A stretch of DNA of 64,000 nucleotides from Paenibacillus sp. FSL R5-0623 (GCF_037974265.1 NZ_CP150233.1:6634001-6698000), one strand, 5' to 3'; shown: positions 1-9,378, counted from the first letter of the stretch. Made by a program: numbers and translations. Notes: generated by a model from the letters alone, not told the origin.

Positions 1-828
1 CATCGTAGCAATTTTGCCTTTGGCAAGATCAGCCTTGGAGCTTTCCCAGTCGGTTGTTGTTGGGTCTTTCTCGATTAGACCGTTCTTGGCTGCATCATAG
101 AGCACTTTATATAGTTCATAGTGCGGCTGACCAGGCACAAAGTTCTCATCTGTATTCGGTTGGTCCACGTTAACGTAATCCACACTGCCTGCCACGGTTG
201 GCAGATCCGATTCCCATTGGGTGAGAGCCCAGCCGGATGCATAGTTGGTGTAGAGTGGAACCGCATCTGTATTGTCTTTGACCAGTTGAAGCGCAGCCTG
301 GAATTGCTCCGGTGTTTTGGGAATTTCCATAATGCCAGCGTCTTTGAAGACCTGTTTGTTATAAATGATTCCGGAGAACGTGATCACGGTAGGGATACCG
401 TACACCTGACCATCCACCATGCGTTCTTCAATAGCGGTGTATTTGTCTTTCAATTCATCGTACGTGCCGAGCGGCTCGAAAAAGTCCGGGATATCTGCGA
501 TCGGAACACTGGTCGGGATCATCAGTACATCACCATAATCCTTGGTGCTCATACGGATCTTCACTTGTCCTTCGTAGTCGGCCAGAGCCTGAAAGTTAAC
601 TTTGACATCGGGATATTCCTTGTTGAATTCTGCTGCGTAGTCTTTGAACACGGTATCCACAATATCTGTCCGTTGTGTCAGAACAGTTATTTCACCTTTG
701 ATATCTGCCGGATCTGTACTGATCTCCTCCCCTGCCTGTGAAGATCCACCTCCGGATGAACATGCAGCAAGTAGCGAAGTGATGAGCAGCATCGTCAGCA
801 ACATCATCCAACCTTTGTTTTTTCTCAA
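1..828 (-). CDS. ABC transporter sugar-binding lipoprotein, C-terminus cut by window edge
   Basis: The first 276 residues are present; the gene runs off the left edge. The N-terminus is a short basic stretch, a hydrophobic segment and the lipobox LLAAC followed by Ser/Gly, so it is a lipid-anchored extracellular protein. The rest reads as a family 1 solute-binding protein (GEITVLTQRTD start, then VYGIPTV and a GIIYNKQVFKDAG segment). I chose the TTG at 828 because GAGAGGGG lies 9 bases before it; ATG codons 7-8 residues further in have no such site. It is divergent from the epimerase/GH130 operon, so it probably imports the disaccharide those enzymes use. Mannobiose or a related beta-mannoside is inferred from that context only. 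Permease genes would lie beyond the left edge. Confidence 0.88.
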   Translation of the reverse strand, partial: MRKNKGWMMLLTMLLITSLLAACSSGGGSSQAGEEISTDPADIKGEITVLTQRTDIVDTVFKDYAAEFNKEYPDVKVNFQALADYEGQVKIRMSTKDYGDVLMIPTSVPIADIPDFFEPLGTYDELKDKYTAIEERMVDGQVYGIPTVITFSGIIYNKQVFKDAGIMEIPKTPEQFQAALQLVKDNTDAVPLYTNYASGWALTQWESDLPTVAGSVDYVNVDQPNTDENFVPGQPHYELYKVLYDAAKNGLIEKDPTTTDWESSKADLAKGKIATM

Positions 829-857
829 TTGTTTCGGCCCCTCTCTTAAATAAATTA

Positions 858-871
858 AGTTATCGTTAAGG
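858..871. promoter_or_regulatory. Operator-like box, leftward promoter
   Basis: AGTTATCGTTAAGG shares the AGTTAYCGTTAA core with the box at 995-1008. It lies just downstream of the predicted start of the leftward transcript. Confidence 0.45.
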
Positions 872-882
872 TTACAAAATGA

Positions 883-911
883 ATTCTAGTATGGTAACGC
901 TTACCTGTCAA
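883..911 (-). promoter_or_regulatory. SigA-type promoter for the sugar-binding lipoprotein
   Basis: On the minus strand TTGACA (911-906) is followed by a 17-base spacer and TAGAAT (888-883). The spacer contains the GGTAAGCGTTACC palindrome, which would place a bound repressor between the two promoter elements. Confidence 0.7.
893..905. promoter_or_regulatory. Operator-like palindrome in the lipoprotein promoter spacer
   Basis: GGTAACGCTTACC is a perfect 5+3+5 inverted repeat with a CG-containing centre, as expected for a LacI-family operator. It fills the spacer between the -35 and -10 elements of the leftward promoter. The likely ligand-binding regulator is the LacI protein encoded at 3609-4640. 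Confidence 0.5.
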
Positions 912-955
912 TTAATTTATTTATAACTTTACAAGAAAAATTGCGAAGTAATTCG

Positions 956-984
956 TTGACATCTGTTTTTCAGGGCACTAATAT
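956..984 (+). promoter_or_regulatory. SigA-type promoter for the epimerase/GH130 operon
   Basis: TTGACA (956-961), a 17-base spacer and TAATAT (979-984) make a near-consensus promoter. An operator-like box at 995-1008 covers the expected start site, so strong repression without inducer is likely. Confidence 0.75.
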
Positions 985-994
985 TGTTTAATAA

Positions 995-1008
995 AGTTAC
1001 CGTTAACT
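995..1008. promoter_or_regulatory. Operator-like box, rightward promoter
   Basis: AGTTACCGTTAACT is an almost perfect inverted repeat centred on CG (6 of 7 positions per arm), typical of LacI-family operators. It sits about 11 bases after the -10 element and repeats the core of the box at 858-871. Confidence 0.55.
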
Positions 1009-1052
1009 TAACGAAATCAGATTGATGTAACATTCTGAAGGAGCGCTCACTT

Positions 1053-2243
1053 ATGAATACAAAAACAACCGAACTTCAATCAGAAATTAAGGCGCATTGG
1101 GAAAAGCAAATTTTACCCTTCTGGTCCACCCTTCAAGATACAACCCACGGAGGATTCTACGGCTGGGTTGGTAATGATCTTCAGGTGAATCAACAGGCAC
1201 CCAAAGGCGGGATCGCCACAGCACGGCAACTCTGGTCTTTTGCAGCAGCGTATGGGGTTACTGGAAACGAAAGATGGCGCGAGCACGCTGAACATGCATA
1301 CCGTTTTCTCGCCGATCATGTGATGGATACCGAATATGGCGGCATGTACTGGATGGTAGATTACACAGGGGAAGCACTGGATACGAGCAAACATGTGTAT
1401 ACGCAATCATTCGGCGTGTATTCACTCAGCGAGTACTATCGCGCTACCGGGGATGCTTCTGCATTGGAACTTGCGAAAACGCTTTTCGCTCTAATCGAGG
1501 ACAAAGGTCTGGATGCCGAACTACCTGCGTACAAGGAACAATTTGATCGCACATGGAAGGAACAGCCCAATGAAATGCTGAGCGAAAATGGGGTTATTGC
1601 GGATTACACAATGAATACGCATATCCATGTGTTGGAGGCCTACACCACGCTCTATCGAGTATGGCCGGATCAACAAGTGAAGGCGGCGTTGGAACGCCTT
1701 CTCGGAATTTTGTATGAACGCGTGTATGACCAAGACACCAAGTTTCTCGGGGTATTTTTCAATAAACAGTGGGAATCCCTCATCGATCTGCGCTCGTTTG
1801 GACATGACATTGAAGCCAGCTGGCTGATCGACGAAACGTTAAAAGTGCTGGGGCTGGAACAACATCCGGAGTATGCGGCGATGGTAACAGATATTGCCTA
1901 TAACATCTCCAATGTAGCCGTGAATGCGGATGGTTCCCTGTTAAATGAACAAGAAGGTGAACATATCGATGAGAAGCGAATTTGGTGGGTTCAAGCTGAG
2001 GCGATGGTCGGTTTCTATAATGCATATCAGCGTACAGGTGATCCACTGTTTCTGGAGAGAGTGGAACGCCTGTGGAGCTATACGAAGGAAAACATTATTG
2101 ATCAGCGCGCTGGTGGGGAATGGTACTGGTCGGTTGATGGGAACGGCACACCGGATCAGAGCGAAATTGCCGGACCGTGGAAATGTCCGTATCACAATAG
2201 CAGATTCTGTATTGAACTAATCGAGAGGATGGGATCAGAATGA
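1053..2243 (+). CDS. Cellobiose/mannobiose 2-epimerase (AGE superfamily)
   Basis: At 396 residues this has the usual length of cellobiose 2-epimerases, which convert the reducing-end sugar of beta-1,4 disaccharides (mannobiose to mannosyl-glucose). Family signatures are [10 protein letters not shown] (residues 188-197), [11 protein letters not shown] (248-258, with the catalytic-type His at about 251) and [11 protein letters not shown] near the C-terminus (second catalytic-type His at about 382). No signal peptide is seen, so it is cytoplasmic. Its stop codon overlaps the ATG of the GH130 gene (ATGA), indicating translational coupling. In known mannan pathways this epimerase feeds a GH130 mannosylglucose phosphorylase, exactly the neighbour here. 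An N-acylglucosamine epimerase activity is possible but fits the context less well. Confidence 0.87.
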   Translation: MNTKTTELQSEIKAHWEKQILPFWSTLQDTTHGGFYGWVGNDLQVNQQAPKGGIATARQLWSFAAAYGVTGNERWREHAEHAYRFLADHVMDTEYGGMYWMVDYTGEALDTSKHVYTQSFGVYSLSEYYRATGDASALELAKTLFALIEDKGLDAELPAYKEQFDRTWKEQPNEMLSENGVIADYTMNTHIHVLEAYTTLYRVWPDQQVKAALERLLGILYERVYDQDTKFLGVFFNKQWESLIDLRSFGHDIEASWLIDETLKVLGLEQHPEYAAMVTDIAYNISNVAVNADGSLLNEQEGEHIDEKRIWWVQAEAMVGFYNAYQRTGDPLFLERVERLWSYTKENIIDQRAGGEWYWSVDGNGTPDQSEIAGPWKCPYHNSRFCIELIERMGSE

Positions 2244-3424
2244 TACACCCGAAATATAAGGAGTTACTGGAGAAACAGGAGCAGTTGCTTACTCGCCCCA
2301 ATGAGATCAATTCTTCCTTCTACAACGGCATATATGATCGGTATCAATATCCGGTTATCACTCGCCATCATGTACCGCTGCATTGGAGATTCGATCTGAA
2401 TGAGACGACCAACCCGCATTTCATGGAACGCCTGGGCATTAACGCAACGCTGAATCCAGGAGCCATCTATTTCAATGGCAAATACGTCATGGTTATTCGT
2501 ACCGAAGGATTGGATCGCAAATCGATCTTTGCACTCGCCGAGAGTGACAATGGAATCGACGGATTCCGCTTTATAGGTAAACCATTAGTCTGGGAAGATA
2601 TTGATGCGGATGAAACCAATCAATATGATATGCGTCTTGTTCAGCATGAGGATGGTTGGATCTATGGCATCTATTGCTCGGAACGCAAAGACCCGGAGGC
2701 TCCTGCATTTGATACATCCAGCGCAGTTGCACAGGCAGGACTGGTTCGTACACGGGATCTTACAAGCTGGGAACGGTTGCCCAACATCACAACGAATTCC
2801 CCTCAACAGCGCAATGTCGTATTGCACCCGGAATTTGTGGATGGAAAATATGCCTTCTACACCCGTCCACAAGACGGATTCATCTCAACAGGCAGCGGCG
2901 GCGGAATCGCCTTTGGTCTGTGTGAGGACATCTTGAACCCTATCATTCATGAAGAGATAATTATCGACGAACGGCAATATCATACGGTATACGAGGTCAA
3001 AAATGGTCAGGGCCCTGCTCCGCTCAAGACGGATCGTGGCTGGATTCACATTGCTCATGGAGTTCGGAACACCGCAGCAGGCCTGCGTTACGTGTTATAC
3101 ACCTTCGCTACGGATCTGAATGATCCGGCGCGTATTATTGCCAAGCCGGGCGGCCACTTCATTGCCCCTTATGACGACGAGCGTGTAGGCGATGTATCCA
3201 ATGTTATTTTCTGCAATGGAGCTGTGGTCAATGAGAAGAACGAGGTCTTTATCTATTACGCATCCAGTGATACCCGCTGTCATGTGGCAACAACCACGCT
3301 GGAAAAACTAGTCGATTATACGTTCAATACACCGGCTGATCCATATCGTTCACTGGACTGTGCCAGCCAGCGCGGTCAGCTGATAGAACAGAATGAGAAG
3401 CTTTTAGAGAAACAATTGACATAA
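2240..3424 (+). CDS. GH130 phosphorylase, likely 4-O-beta-D-mannosyl-D-glucose phosphorylase
   Basis: This 394-residue cytoplasmic protein is a five-bladed beta-propeller of family GH130. It matches the subfamily 1 pattern [18 protein letters not shown] (69-86) and [11 protein letters not shown] (101-111). The expected catalytic acid is Asp130 in [16 protein letters not shown]. Subfamily 1 enzymes split mannosyl-glucose with phosphate to mannose-1-phosphate and glucose. The start overlaps the epimerase stop by 4 bases. Epimerase plus GH130 forms the known mannobiose route, so the pair probably works on imported beta-mannan fragments. Other GH130 specificities (mannosyl-GlcNAc, mannooligosaccharides) cannot be excluded from sequence alone. 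Confidence 0.88.
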   Translation: MIHPKYKELLEKQEQLLTRPNEINSSFYNGIYDRYQYPVITRHHVPLHWRFDLNETTNPHFMERLGINATLNPGAIYFNGKYVMVIRTEGLDRKSIFALAESDNGIDGFRFIGKPLVWEDIDADETNQYDMRLVQHEDGWIYGIYCSERKDPEAPAFDTSSAVAQAGLVRTRDLTSWERLPNITTNSPQQRNVVLHPEFVDGKYAFYTRPQDGFISTGSGGGIAFGLCEDILNPIIHEEIIIDERQYHTVYEVKNGQGPAPLKTDRGWIHIAHGVRNTAAGLRYVLYTFATDLNDPARIIAKPGGHFIAPYDDERVGDVSNVIFCNGAVVNEKNEVFIYYASSDTRCHVATTTLEKLVDYTFNTPADPYRSLDCASQRGQLIEQNEKLLEKQLT

Positions 3425-3608
3425 CATCGCTATAACAACCTTTCATGCAAGCCTGAAATATGCGGAAAATAGCGAAACATCAGCCAGAATTGCTTTATTC
3501 CAAGTTGGTAACGATGTATACTGATATGGATTGTTATTATGTGTGGAGAAAGCGCTCATCATAATGACAGCACATTGTGCCTATACCGGCTTGAAGGAGG
3601 CGACCATA

Positions 3609-4640
3609 CTGAAGAATAATATCACCATGCGGGATATCGCCGACAGGCTCGGGGTCAGCAGTGTGACCGTCTCGAAAGCATTGAATGACAAAGATGGCGT
3701 GAGTGGCGAATTAAAGGAAAAAATTAAAGTGCTTGCTGTTGAAATGGGCTATCGGTATAATGCCGCTGCCCGTTCGATGAAGGAAGGCTTAACCCATAAT
3801 ATTGGCGTAATTATCCCGGAGCGTTTTACCGGGCCTACGCAGTCGTTCTATGTACGCGTGTTCCAGCGCATCACCAAACATCTGGAGGAACAGGGCTACT
3901 ACGGCATTCTGCACATTCTGAATGTGGAGGATGAGGAAGAATTAACGCTGCCCAAGCTGTACAGCGACAACAAGGTGGATGGTTTCATCGTGCTCGGACA
4001 GATCAGCAAAGAGTATATTGAACTGGTGCGATCGATGGAGGTTCCCAAAATGTTTCTCGACTTCTACGATGAACATTCGGACATCGATTCCGTCGTTACC
4101 GATAACTTCTACGCTGCCTATGAGCTAACGAACTATCTGGTTCAGCAGGGCCACCGTAACATTGCTTATGTAGGGAACCTGTATTCCACGAGCAGCATCC
4201 AGGACCGATTCCTCGGTTACTACAAATCCTTGCTGGAACATCGGTTGCCGATGAATCCGGATCTGGTTCTGAATGATCGGGATGAACGGGGTACGTTTAT
4301 TGAGATTGATCTGCCGGAACAGCTGCCAACCGCTTTTGTATGCAACTGTGATCAGGTCGCTCATCTGCTTGTTCAAAAACTGACTTCCATGGATATTCAG
4401 GTGCCTGGCCAATGCTCTGTTGTTGGTTTTGATAATGATATCTATGCGATGCTCTCCGATCCCAAGCTGACAACTGTTGAAGTGGATGTGGAACAGATGG
4501 CACGCACGGCAGTTCAGTCCATGCTCAAAAAGGTCGACAACCCAAACCGCAGTTTCGGCCGTGTACACGTGAAAGGCAACATCATCTATCGTGACTCGGT
4601 GAGTGCTGTGCCTGCCTCATCAGATATCATGAATATGTGA
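3609..4640 (+). CDS. LacI-family transcriptional regulator
   Basis: An N-terminal helix-turn-helix (TMRDIADRLGVSSVTVSK) is followed by a periplasmic-binding-protein-like sensor domain with typical segments such as NIGVIIPERF, VDGFIVLG and VVGFDND. The reading frame is open from 3531, but the only strong ribosome site, AAGGAGG at 3594-3600, is 8 bases before a CTG codon at 3609. That gives the usual family N-terminus (KNNITMRDIA), so a CTG start is preferred; ATG 3627 is the alternative. It follows the epimerase/GH130 operon in the same direction and is the obvious candidate to bind the operator-like boxes at 858-1008. Confidence 0.88.
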   Translation: MKNNITMRDIADRLGVSSVTVSKALNDKDGVSGELKEKIKVLAVEMGYRYNAAARSMKEGLTHNIGVIIPERFTGPTQSFYVRVFQRITKHLEEQGYYGILHILNVEDEEELTLPKLYSDNKVDGFIVLGQISKEYIELVRSMEVPKMFLDFYDEHSDIDSVVTDNFYAAYELTNYLVQQGHRNIAYVGNLYSTSSIQDRFLGYYKSLLEHRLPMNPDLVLNDRDERGTFIEIDLPEQLPTAFVCNCDQVAHLLVQKLTSMDIQVPGQCSVVGFDNDIYAMLSDPKLTTVEVDVEQMARTAVQSMLKKVDNPNRSFGRVHVKGNIIYRDSVSAVPASSDIMNM

Positions 4641-4670
4641 ATTAAAAAATGAAATATAGGAACACAGATG

Positions 4671-4700
4671 ACTGGCCTTTATCTTACGGGCCAGTCTTTT
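4671..4700 (+). terminator. Rho-independent terminator after the LacI gene
   Basis: ACTGGCC (4671-4677) pairs with GGCCAGT (4689-4695), followed by CTTTT. It lies between converging genes. Confidence 0.75.
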
Positions 4701-4715
4701 CTGATGCATCGGAGC

Positions 4716-5393
4716 TTAACGACGGCGACGATCTGTTGAGCCCTTCAAAAATGTAGTCGTTCTCCAAATCGAGAGGATGAGAATCAGCTCATACACATTG
4801 GTTAAAGCTCCACTTTCCACTGGCAGGGAGATTAACTGCCCTGCAAACAATAATGCAGTCCCAACAAACAGCCATACCCATTTATGTTTGAAAAGAACGA
4901 TCAGGCTAACAAATAAAAGTACAAGCCCCACGATGATCACCATCATCGGCGGACCTCCATGACCTTCTGCCATATATCTCAGTACTCCATACTCTTCTAT
5001 AACCCTGAGATTTTGAACCTCGGATAAAGTAAAACCTACAATCTGGTAGACAACCAGACCTAAAGTTATCAGCCATGCTACCACACTCGTTATACTTCTA
5101 TTGGCAAACCTGGCACCTGAGCTGCGCAAGATATGGTAGCCAACAAGAATAAGGGTAGGGGTAGCAAAGGCATGTAACCAAAATCGAAGGCTACTGAGAA
5201 CCATTAACACATCCCCTTCCCCTATCAACTTACCTACAGCAATAATTCCATTATCATATGCCAAGCTGAACGCTACAGCTAGCTGAAAACTGGAATACGC
5301 AAGCCATTGCTTCCTCCGGGTTAAATCGACGCCCATCCGAACAACAAGTATCAAATAAACAAGCGTAAGTGTGGAGTATATCCATACATCCAA
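4716..5393 (-). CDS. Multi-pass membrane protein of unknown function
   Basis: I do not recognise this 225-residue protein. It has about six to seven hydrophobic segments: N-terminal YSTLTLVYLILVV, then ALAYDN-flanked, ATPTLILVGYHIL, VVAWLITLGLVVYQIV, MMVIIVGLVLLFVSLIVLF, VWLFVGTALLFAG and ELILILSIW. It ends in a basic tail (STDRRRR). No catalytic motif or soluble domain is visible. It stands alone on the minus strand between the LacI terminator and the pectate lyase terminator. It could be a small sensor or transporter, but nothing in the sequence decides. Confidence 0.6.
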   Translation of the reverse strand: MDVWIYSTLTLVYLILVVRMGVDLTRRKQWLAYSSFQLAVAFSLAYDNGIIAVGKLIGEGDVLMVLSSLRFWLHAFATPTLILVGYHILRSSGARFANRSITSVVAWLITLGLVVYQIVGFTLSEVQNLRVIEEYGVLRYMAEGHGGPPMMVIIVGLVLLFVSLIVLFKHKWVWLFVGTALLFAGQLISLPVESGALTNVYELILILSIWRTTTFLKGSTDRRRR

Positions 5394-5496
5394 GCTACTT
5401 CACCATCCTTATTGGTCAATTCTAATAAATTATATTTACCGGTAAGTAAAATTACAAGTTGAATTTGTATTAATGGCTGTTTTTAAAGCTAAATTA

Positions 5497-5546
5497 TATA
5501 AAAAGAGCACTCCCGGCTATCGTAGCTGCAGGAGCACTCTTTTCTT
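5497..5546 (-). terminator. Rho-independent terminator of the pectate lyase gene
   Basis: An imperfect stem (AAAAGAG/CTCTTTT, CTCC/GGAG, GCTA/TAGC) read on the minus strand ends in a T-run (CTCTTTTTATA). It lies 40 bases after the pectate lyase stop. Confidence 0.65.
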
Positions 5547-5583
5547 TGTTTGAAGAACGTAAAAGCAACAGGTTACTCTGATA

Positions 5584-7011
5584 TCAATAACTTGTCTTCA
5601 GCCAATTGTCCTTGGACCAGGTCAGTTTACCCGAACCCGCGCCATTGGAAGCCGTGAGGCGTGCATTCAATGTGGATGGATCATCCGTGGTATAGCTGTA
5701 AGGAAGTGTTGAGAAGCCGTTCCAGGAGAACGATTTTAACACTGCCGGGATTGGCGCCAGCGGACTGCCGGACGTATCACTGCTGCCACGGAATGAGCTG
5801 CCATCCAAAGAATACATGGTATCCGTCACTCTGATTTTGCCGGTATAGGTTGGATCTGACGGATTGGTCTGATTGTTGCGAACAGGATACAACACGTCCT
5901 TGATGACTGATTTCTCAACCAATACAGCTCCGCTCTCTGTGGAGATTGCCCCATTGCCAATGATATCGAACTTATAACCTTTGGATGCAATTGCTGTTGC
6001 CATCGCCGTTGTAATTTTGGCTTTAGCGGCACGTGCCCCTGTTGCATCCATCACGATGTTGTATGCATGTGCGTTGCCTCCACGCAGGCGTGGCATCCGG
6101 TCCTGAATATCCTTGTAGAGATTATGGTGCAGCGTCATGGACAGGTTGGCGTTAGCTGATTCCAGGCTGGTCGAACCGACCAGATGTCCTTTCTTTTGTG
6201 GTCCAGAGATGGCGATAATATCTGCTTTGCTGAGACCTACAGCACTGCTCCGCAGGTAGTTGTACATGGGATAGGAAGCCTTATTCGCTTCCAATTCGTT
6301 AATCTGCTGGGTAACCCAGCTGTTCGAGCTGCCGTCATCCCCTTTGAAGAGGGACCAGGAGATGGTCACGCCGCTGGTTCCTTTTTTCGAATCGACAAGT
6401 CCGTCATAGGCTTTATTAAATGTGCAGTGATCAATCCATACGTTGCTGTTCTCCTCCAGGGTGATGTAATCCCAATCGTTCTTGTCGTAATCACCTTTGG
6501 TGGATTCATCCCATTCCCATAACTCATCAAATTCCAGGTTGCGGATGATGACATTTGAGCTTCGTTTCACGCTGATCGCAGCGTGTTTGATTTTGGAGCC
6601 GTTGGCGGAGAAAATCGTGAGTCCATTGAAACCGTCAATCGTGAGCTTGCTGACACCGGTCTGTTTTAATACGGGATGCGTCAGCGCATCATTATGCTTG
6701 GCAAAAGGAGAAGTCTGCGCTGCACTCGGAATTTCATTCCATCCCAGATTCAGATCGTTCATGATCTCAACAACTTTGACACCGGAGTTCTTTTTCAGCG
6801 CCAGTGCCAGATCGGTCGCATTATACACTTTCTTATACGTGGCTGTGTTTGATTCGCTAATGATGCCGCCGCCCGCATTCCCTTGGGAGAAGCCTGTGAG
6901 ATTGTAGTCTGCGTTGCCTGCTGCCTGCACACTTGCCGGGCCGGACAATAAAGTTAACCCCAACGTTAGAGCCAAGGCTGTGCTGCATAAGCTTCGAAAT
7001 TTGATTTTCAT
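5584..7011 (-). CDS. Secreted pectate lyase, polysaccharide lyase family 1
   Basis: This 475-residue enzyme cleaves polygalacturonate by beta-elimination outside the cell. A signal peptide (KIKFRSLCS then a hydrophobic core and VQA-A cleavage site near residue 31) is clear. PL1 signatures follow: VWIDHCTF, the calcium-site Asp in YDGLVDSKKG, TISWSLFK, LHHNLYKDI, and DRMPRLRGG with the catalytic-type Arg. The ATG at 7011 is chosen because GGGAGG lies 10 bases upstream and the signal peptide starts there; ATG 7020 is too close to that site, and the frame extends to 7062. A consensus cre site (7099-7112) upstream predicts glucose repression. Confidence 0.93.
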   Translation of the reverse strand: MKIKFRSLCSTALALTLGLTLLSGPASVQAAGNADYNLTGFSQGNAGGGIISESNTATYKKVYNATDLALALKKNSGVKVVEIMNDLNLGWNEIPSAAQTSPFAKHNDALTHPVLKQTGVSKLTIDGFNGLTIFSANGSKIKHAAISVKRSSNVIIRNLEFDELWEWDESTKGDYDKNDWDYITLEENSNVWIDHCTFNKAYDGLVDSKKGTSGVTISWSLFKGDDGSSNSWVTQQINELEANKASYPMYNYLRSSAVGLSKADIIAISGPQKKGHLVGSTSLESANANLSMTLHHNLYKDIQDRMPRLRGGNAHAYNIVMDATGARAAKAKITTAMATAIASKGYKFDIIGNGAISTESGAVLVEKSVIKDVLYPVRNNQTNPSDPTYTGKIRVTDTMYSLDGSSFRGSSDTSGSPLAPIPAVLKSFSWNGFSTLPYSYTTDDPSTLNARLTASNGAGSGKLTWSKDNWLKTSY

Positions 7012-7098
7012 CGATTCCATTCCTCCCGAAATATAATGATTACATTCGCCCATCGCTGCCATGCCATGTTACGAAGGACATGTTCTCAATGTACATTT

Positions 7099-7112
7099 TG
7101 AAAACGATTACA
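7099..7112. promoter_or_regulatory. Catabolite-responsive element (cre) upstream of pectate lyase
   Basis: TGAAAACGATTACA matches the cre consensus TGWAANCGNTNWCA at every position. It lies about 90 bases upstream of the pectate lyase start, so CcpA-mediated repression is expected. Confidence 0.7.
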
Positions 7113-7261
7113 ACAATAATCCCTATCTCACATGTGGTTAGGAAAGGCTGGTATGGTAAGGGTTTGTACTGTAAGCAACCTTGAATCGTACAGAGTTAAC
7201 TTGGGGAGTAAGGTTTCAGGGATATATCGTGGCAACAAGACAATTCCAGATGGGATGAAAT

Positions 7262-7297
7262 AAAAAAAGCAGGACTGCATCTGCCGCAGACCTGCTC
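7262..7297 (-). terminator. Rho-independent terminator of the UPF0316 gene
   Basis: AGCAGG/CCTGCT with an inner CTGC/GCAG helix forms a stem; on the minus strand it runs into seven T. Confidence 0.8.
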
Positions 7298-7301
7298 GAT
7301 T

Positions 7302-7817
7302 TTACTTTTTGATGGAACGTGTCCAGAAGCCGCCATGGAACTGTTTGGGCTCCACGGTAATAACAAATGCTTTGGGGTCCAGATCGAGAATCGTCTGGTA
7401 GAGCAATTTCTGGTTTTTACGTTTTGCCAGAATCTCCATCACAAGCCGATCTCCATCACGTCCACTGCCCACCCATGCAGTAACACCATATCCTTTATCT
7501 CGCAGGGCATTCGCGACGTTGTTGCCCATCTGGTTACAGATGACTTTAACGGTAACGTAACCGAGGGCGATCTTCTCTTCAATCCACGCACCGAGCAACA
7601 CTCCCAGTCCATAACCCACCGCGTATACGATCAGGGCCGAAGGCTGAGTCAGGTATTGGAGCACAAGATTCAGACCGAGTACATAGATCACAATCTCACC
7701 CATGCTGATCAGTGCGGCGATATATTTCTGTCCTTTGAGTGTCAGAATCATCCGTAATGTATAAGCCGATACGTATACAATCTGGATCAAAAAGATAAAT
7801 ACCAATATTTTAAACAA
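7302..7817 (-). CDS. UPF0316 family membrane protein (DUF5698-DUF2179)
   Basis: The protein has three N-terminal membrane helices (ILVFIFLIQIVYVSAYTL, ALISMGEIVIYVLGLNLVL, ALIVYAVGYGLGVLLGAWI) and a cytoplasmic DUF2179-like domain (KGYGVTAWVGSGRDGDRLVMEI, then KAFVITVEPKQFHGGFW). This layout matches the YebE/UPF0316 family, which in other bacteria contains cyclic-nucleotide-binding DUF2179 folds; the function is not established. The TTG at 7817 is chosen because AGAGGG lies 7 bases upstream and it gives the usual length of about 171 residues. The open frame extends to 7868. Confidence 0.82.
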   Translation of the reverse strand: MFKILVFIFLIQIVYVSAYTLRMILTLKGQKYIAALISMGEIVIYVLGLNLVLQYLTQPSALIVYAVGYGLGVLLGAWIEEKIALGYVTVKVICNQMGNNVANALRDKGYGVTAWVGSGRDGDRLVMEILAKRKNQKLLYQTILDLDPKAFVITVEPKQFHGGFWTRSIKK

Positions 7818-8163
7818 TCGTAATCCCTCTTTCCTGGTCTTCACAACGGAATTGGCCCTTTGCTGCATATCCTCGACGATTTCGTATCATCTATGCTTCC
7901 TGTATGTTCGCTCTATCTCCATCATTGGACGTTATACCCTCATTCTAAACGGTGGGATTTAAATCCGTAGGCATTTTCTGCTCTCTGGCATGCCGGAACT
8001 GCCATTATAGAACCGTTTGTACCGATTATCAACCCAGCGGAGGTCCCAGGGTCGAAAACGGGGGTCTTTGAATATGCTGTATCATCATAAAGCCAAGCAC
8101 GCTGGCACAGGATATCAGGTCAAAACCAGGATGGATGGGTCAAAACAAAAAGGGGGTACCGTC

Positions 8164-9378
8164 ATGCAGCTATGGCAGGAGATGGAGCGGGAAGGCATGG
8201 AGGAACTCTTTTTTTGCCATGATGCAGATAGTGGATTGAGGGCGGTCATTGCCATTCATAATACGGCCCTTGGACCTGCGCTGGGCGGATGCCGCTACTG
8301 GACGTATGCGTCCGAGGAAGAAGCTGTTCGGGATGCTATGAAACTTGCCAAAGGCATGACGTACAAAAATGCAATCTCCGGACTGCCGTATGGTGGCGGG
8401 AAAGTGGTCATATGGAATGTGCCTATTGCGAAGAATGCAAAACCGGATGAGGATGGTTGCGGATCTCAAAGTGGTGAGCATGTTGCTGGGGACTTAGAGG
8501 TAGAGCAACAGAAGGGCGCTGCCGTTGAACGGAAAGTCGTCGCTGATGAGATGACACATCCACAAGATAAAAGTCTGGATACGGACGCATCCAAGCGGGC
8601 GCAGCGCTTTCGCGCACTGGGTCGTTGTCTGGAGCGGCTGAACGGACGGTACGTGACCGGTCTTGATCTGGGTACCACGGCGACAGACATGGACCAGATC
8701 CGACTGGAGACCGTACATGTGACGGACACCACGGGTTCGCTCGGGGCGCAGGATGACTTCACTGCCGAGATGACCGCCTACGGCGTACACATCGGCATTG
8801 TGACCTCGCTGCGCCAGCAAGGCATTGCATCTTTGCAGGGCATTCCCGTTGCCGTCCAGGGACTGGGCAAGGTCGGGTATGCCCTGTGCCGTTACCTGCA
8901 TGCAGCCGGGGCACGGCTCATTGTGGCAGACGTTGTACCGGAGCGTGTACAACGTGCCCTTGTGCAGTTCAGCGGCGCCATCTCGGCCGATCCGGCCCAT
9001 ATCCACGCCGCTGACTGCAAGGTCTTCGCCCCCTGTGCCCTAGGGGGCGTACTGACCCCGGCAACGGTGGAGGAGCTGCGCTGCTCCATCGTTGCCGGGG
9101 CGGCCAACAACCAGCTGAGTGAACGACAGCTGGTTGCAGGCCGCATGCAGGCGCGCGGTATCCTGTACGCGCCTGATTATGTGCTCAATGCAGGCGGAAT
9201 CATCTCCACCGCCTACGAGCTGGAAGGCGCAGGGCCTGACCTGATCCGCCAAAAGGTGGCGGGGATTGCAGGCACGCTGAGCAAGGTATACGCAGAAGCT
9301 ACGCAATCTGCGATCTCCACAGCCGATGCAGCCGATCGGCTAGCGGAATCCATTCTCCGAGCAGGCCACACAAGATAG
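8164..9378 (+). CDS. Leucine/amino-acid dehydrogenase family protein with a charged insertion
   Basis: NAD-dependent amino-acid dehydrogenases of this family deaminate branched-chain or aromatic amino acids. The catalytic-type lysines are kept at residues 68 (MTYKNA) and 80 (PYGGGK), the same numbers as in leucine dehydrogenase, and the catalytic-type Asp is in LDLGTT (168). The Rossmann domain is GLGKVGYALCRYLHAAGA, and the substrate-side segments APCALGGVLT and APDYVLNAGGIIS are present. Between about residues 86 and 144 there is an extra hydrophilic stretch of roughly 50 residues that the family normally lacks. ATG 8164 follows AAGGGGGT by 5 bases; the frame is open from 8017. Activity may be altered or specialised. 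Confidence 0.82.
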   Translation: MQLWQEMEREGMEELFFCHDADSGLRAVIAIHNTALGPALGGCRYWTYASEEEAVRDAMKLAKGMTYKNAISGLPYGGGKVVIWNVPIAKNAKPDEDGCGSQSGEHVAGDLEVEQQKGAAVERKVVADEMTHPQDKSLDTDASKRAQRFRALGRCLERLNGRYVTGLDLGTTATDMDQIRLETVHVTDTTGSLGAQDDFTAEMTAYGVHIGIVTSLRQQGIASLQGIPVAVQGLGKVGYALCRYLHAAGARLIVADVVPERVQRALVQFSGAISADPAHIHAADCKVFAPCALGGVLTPATVEELRCSIVAGAANNQLSERQLVAGRMQARGILYAPDYVLNAGGIISTAYELEGAGPDLIRQKVAGIAGTLSKVYAEATQSAISTADAADRLAESILRAGHTR

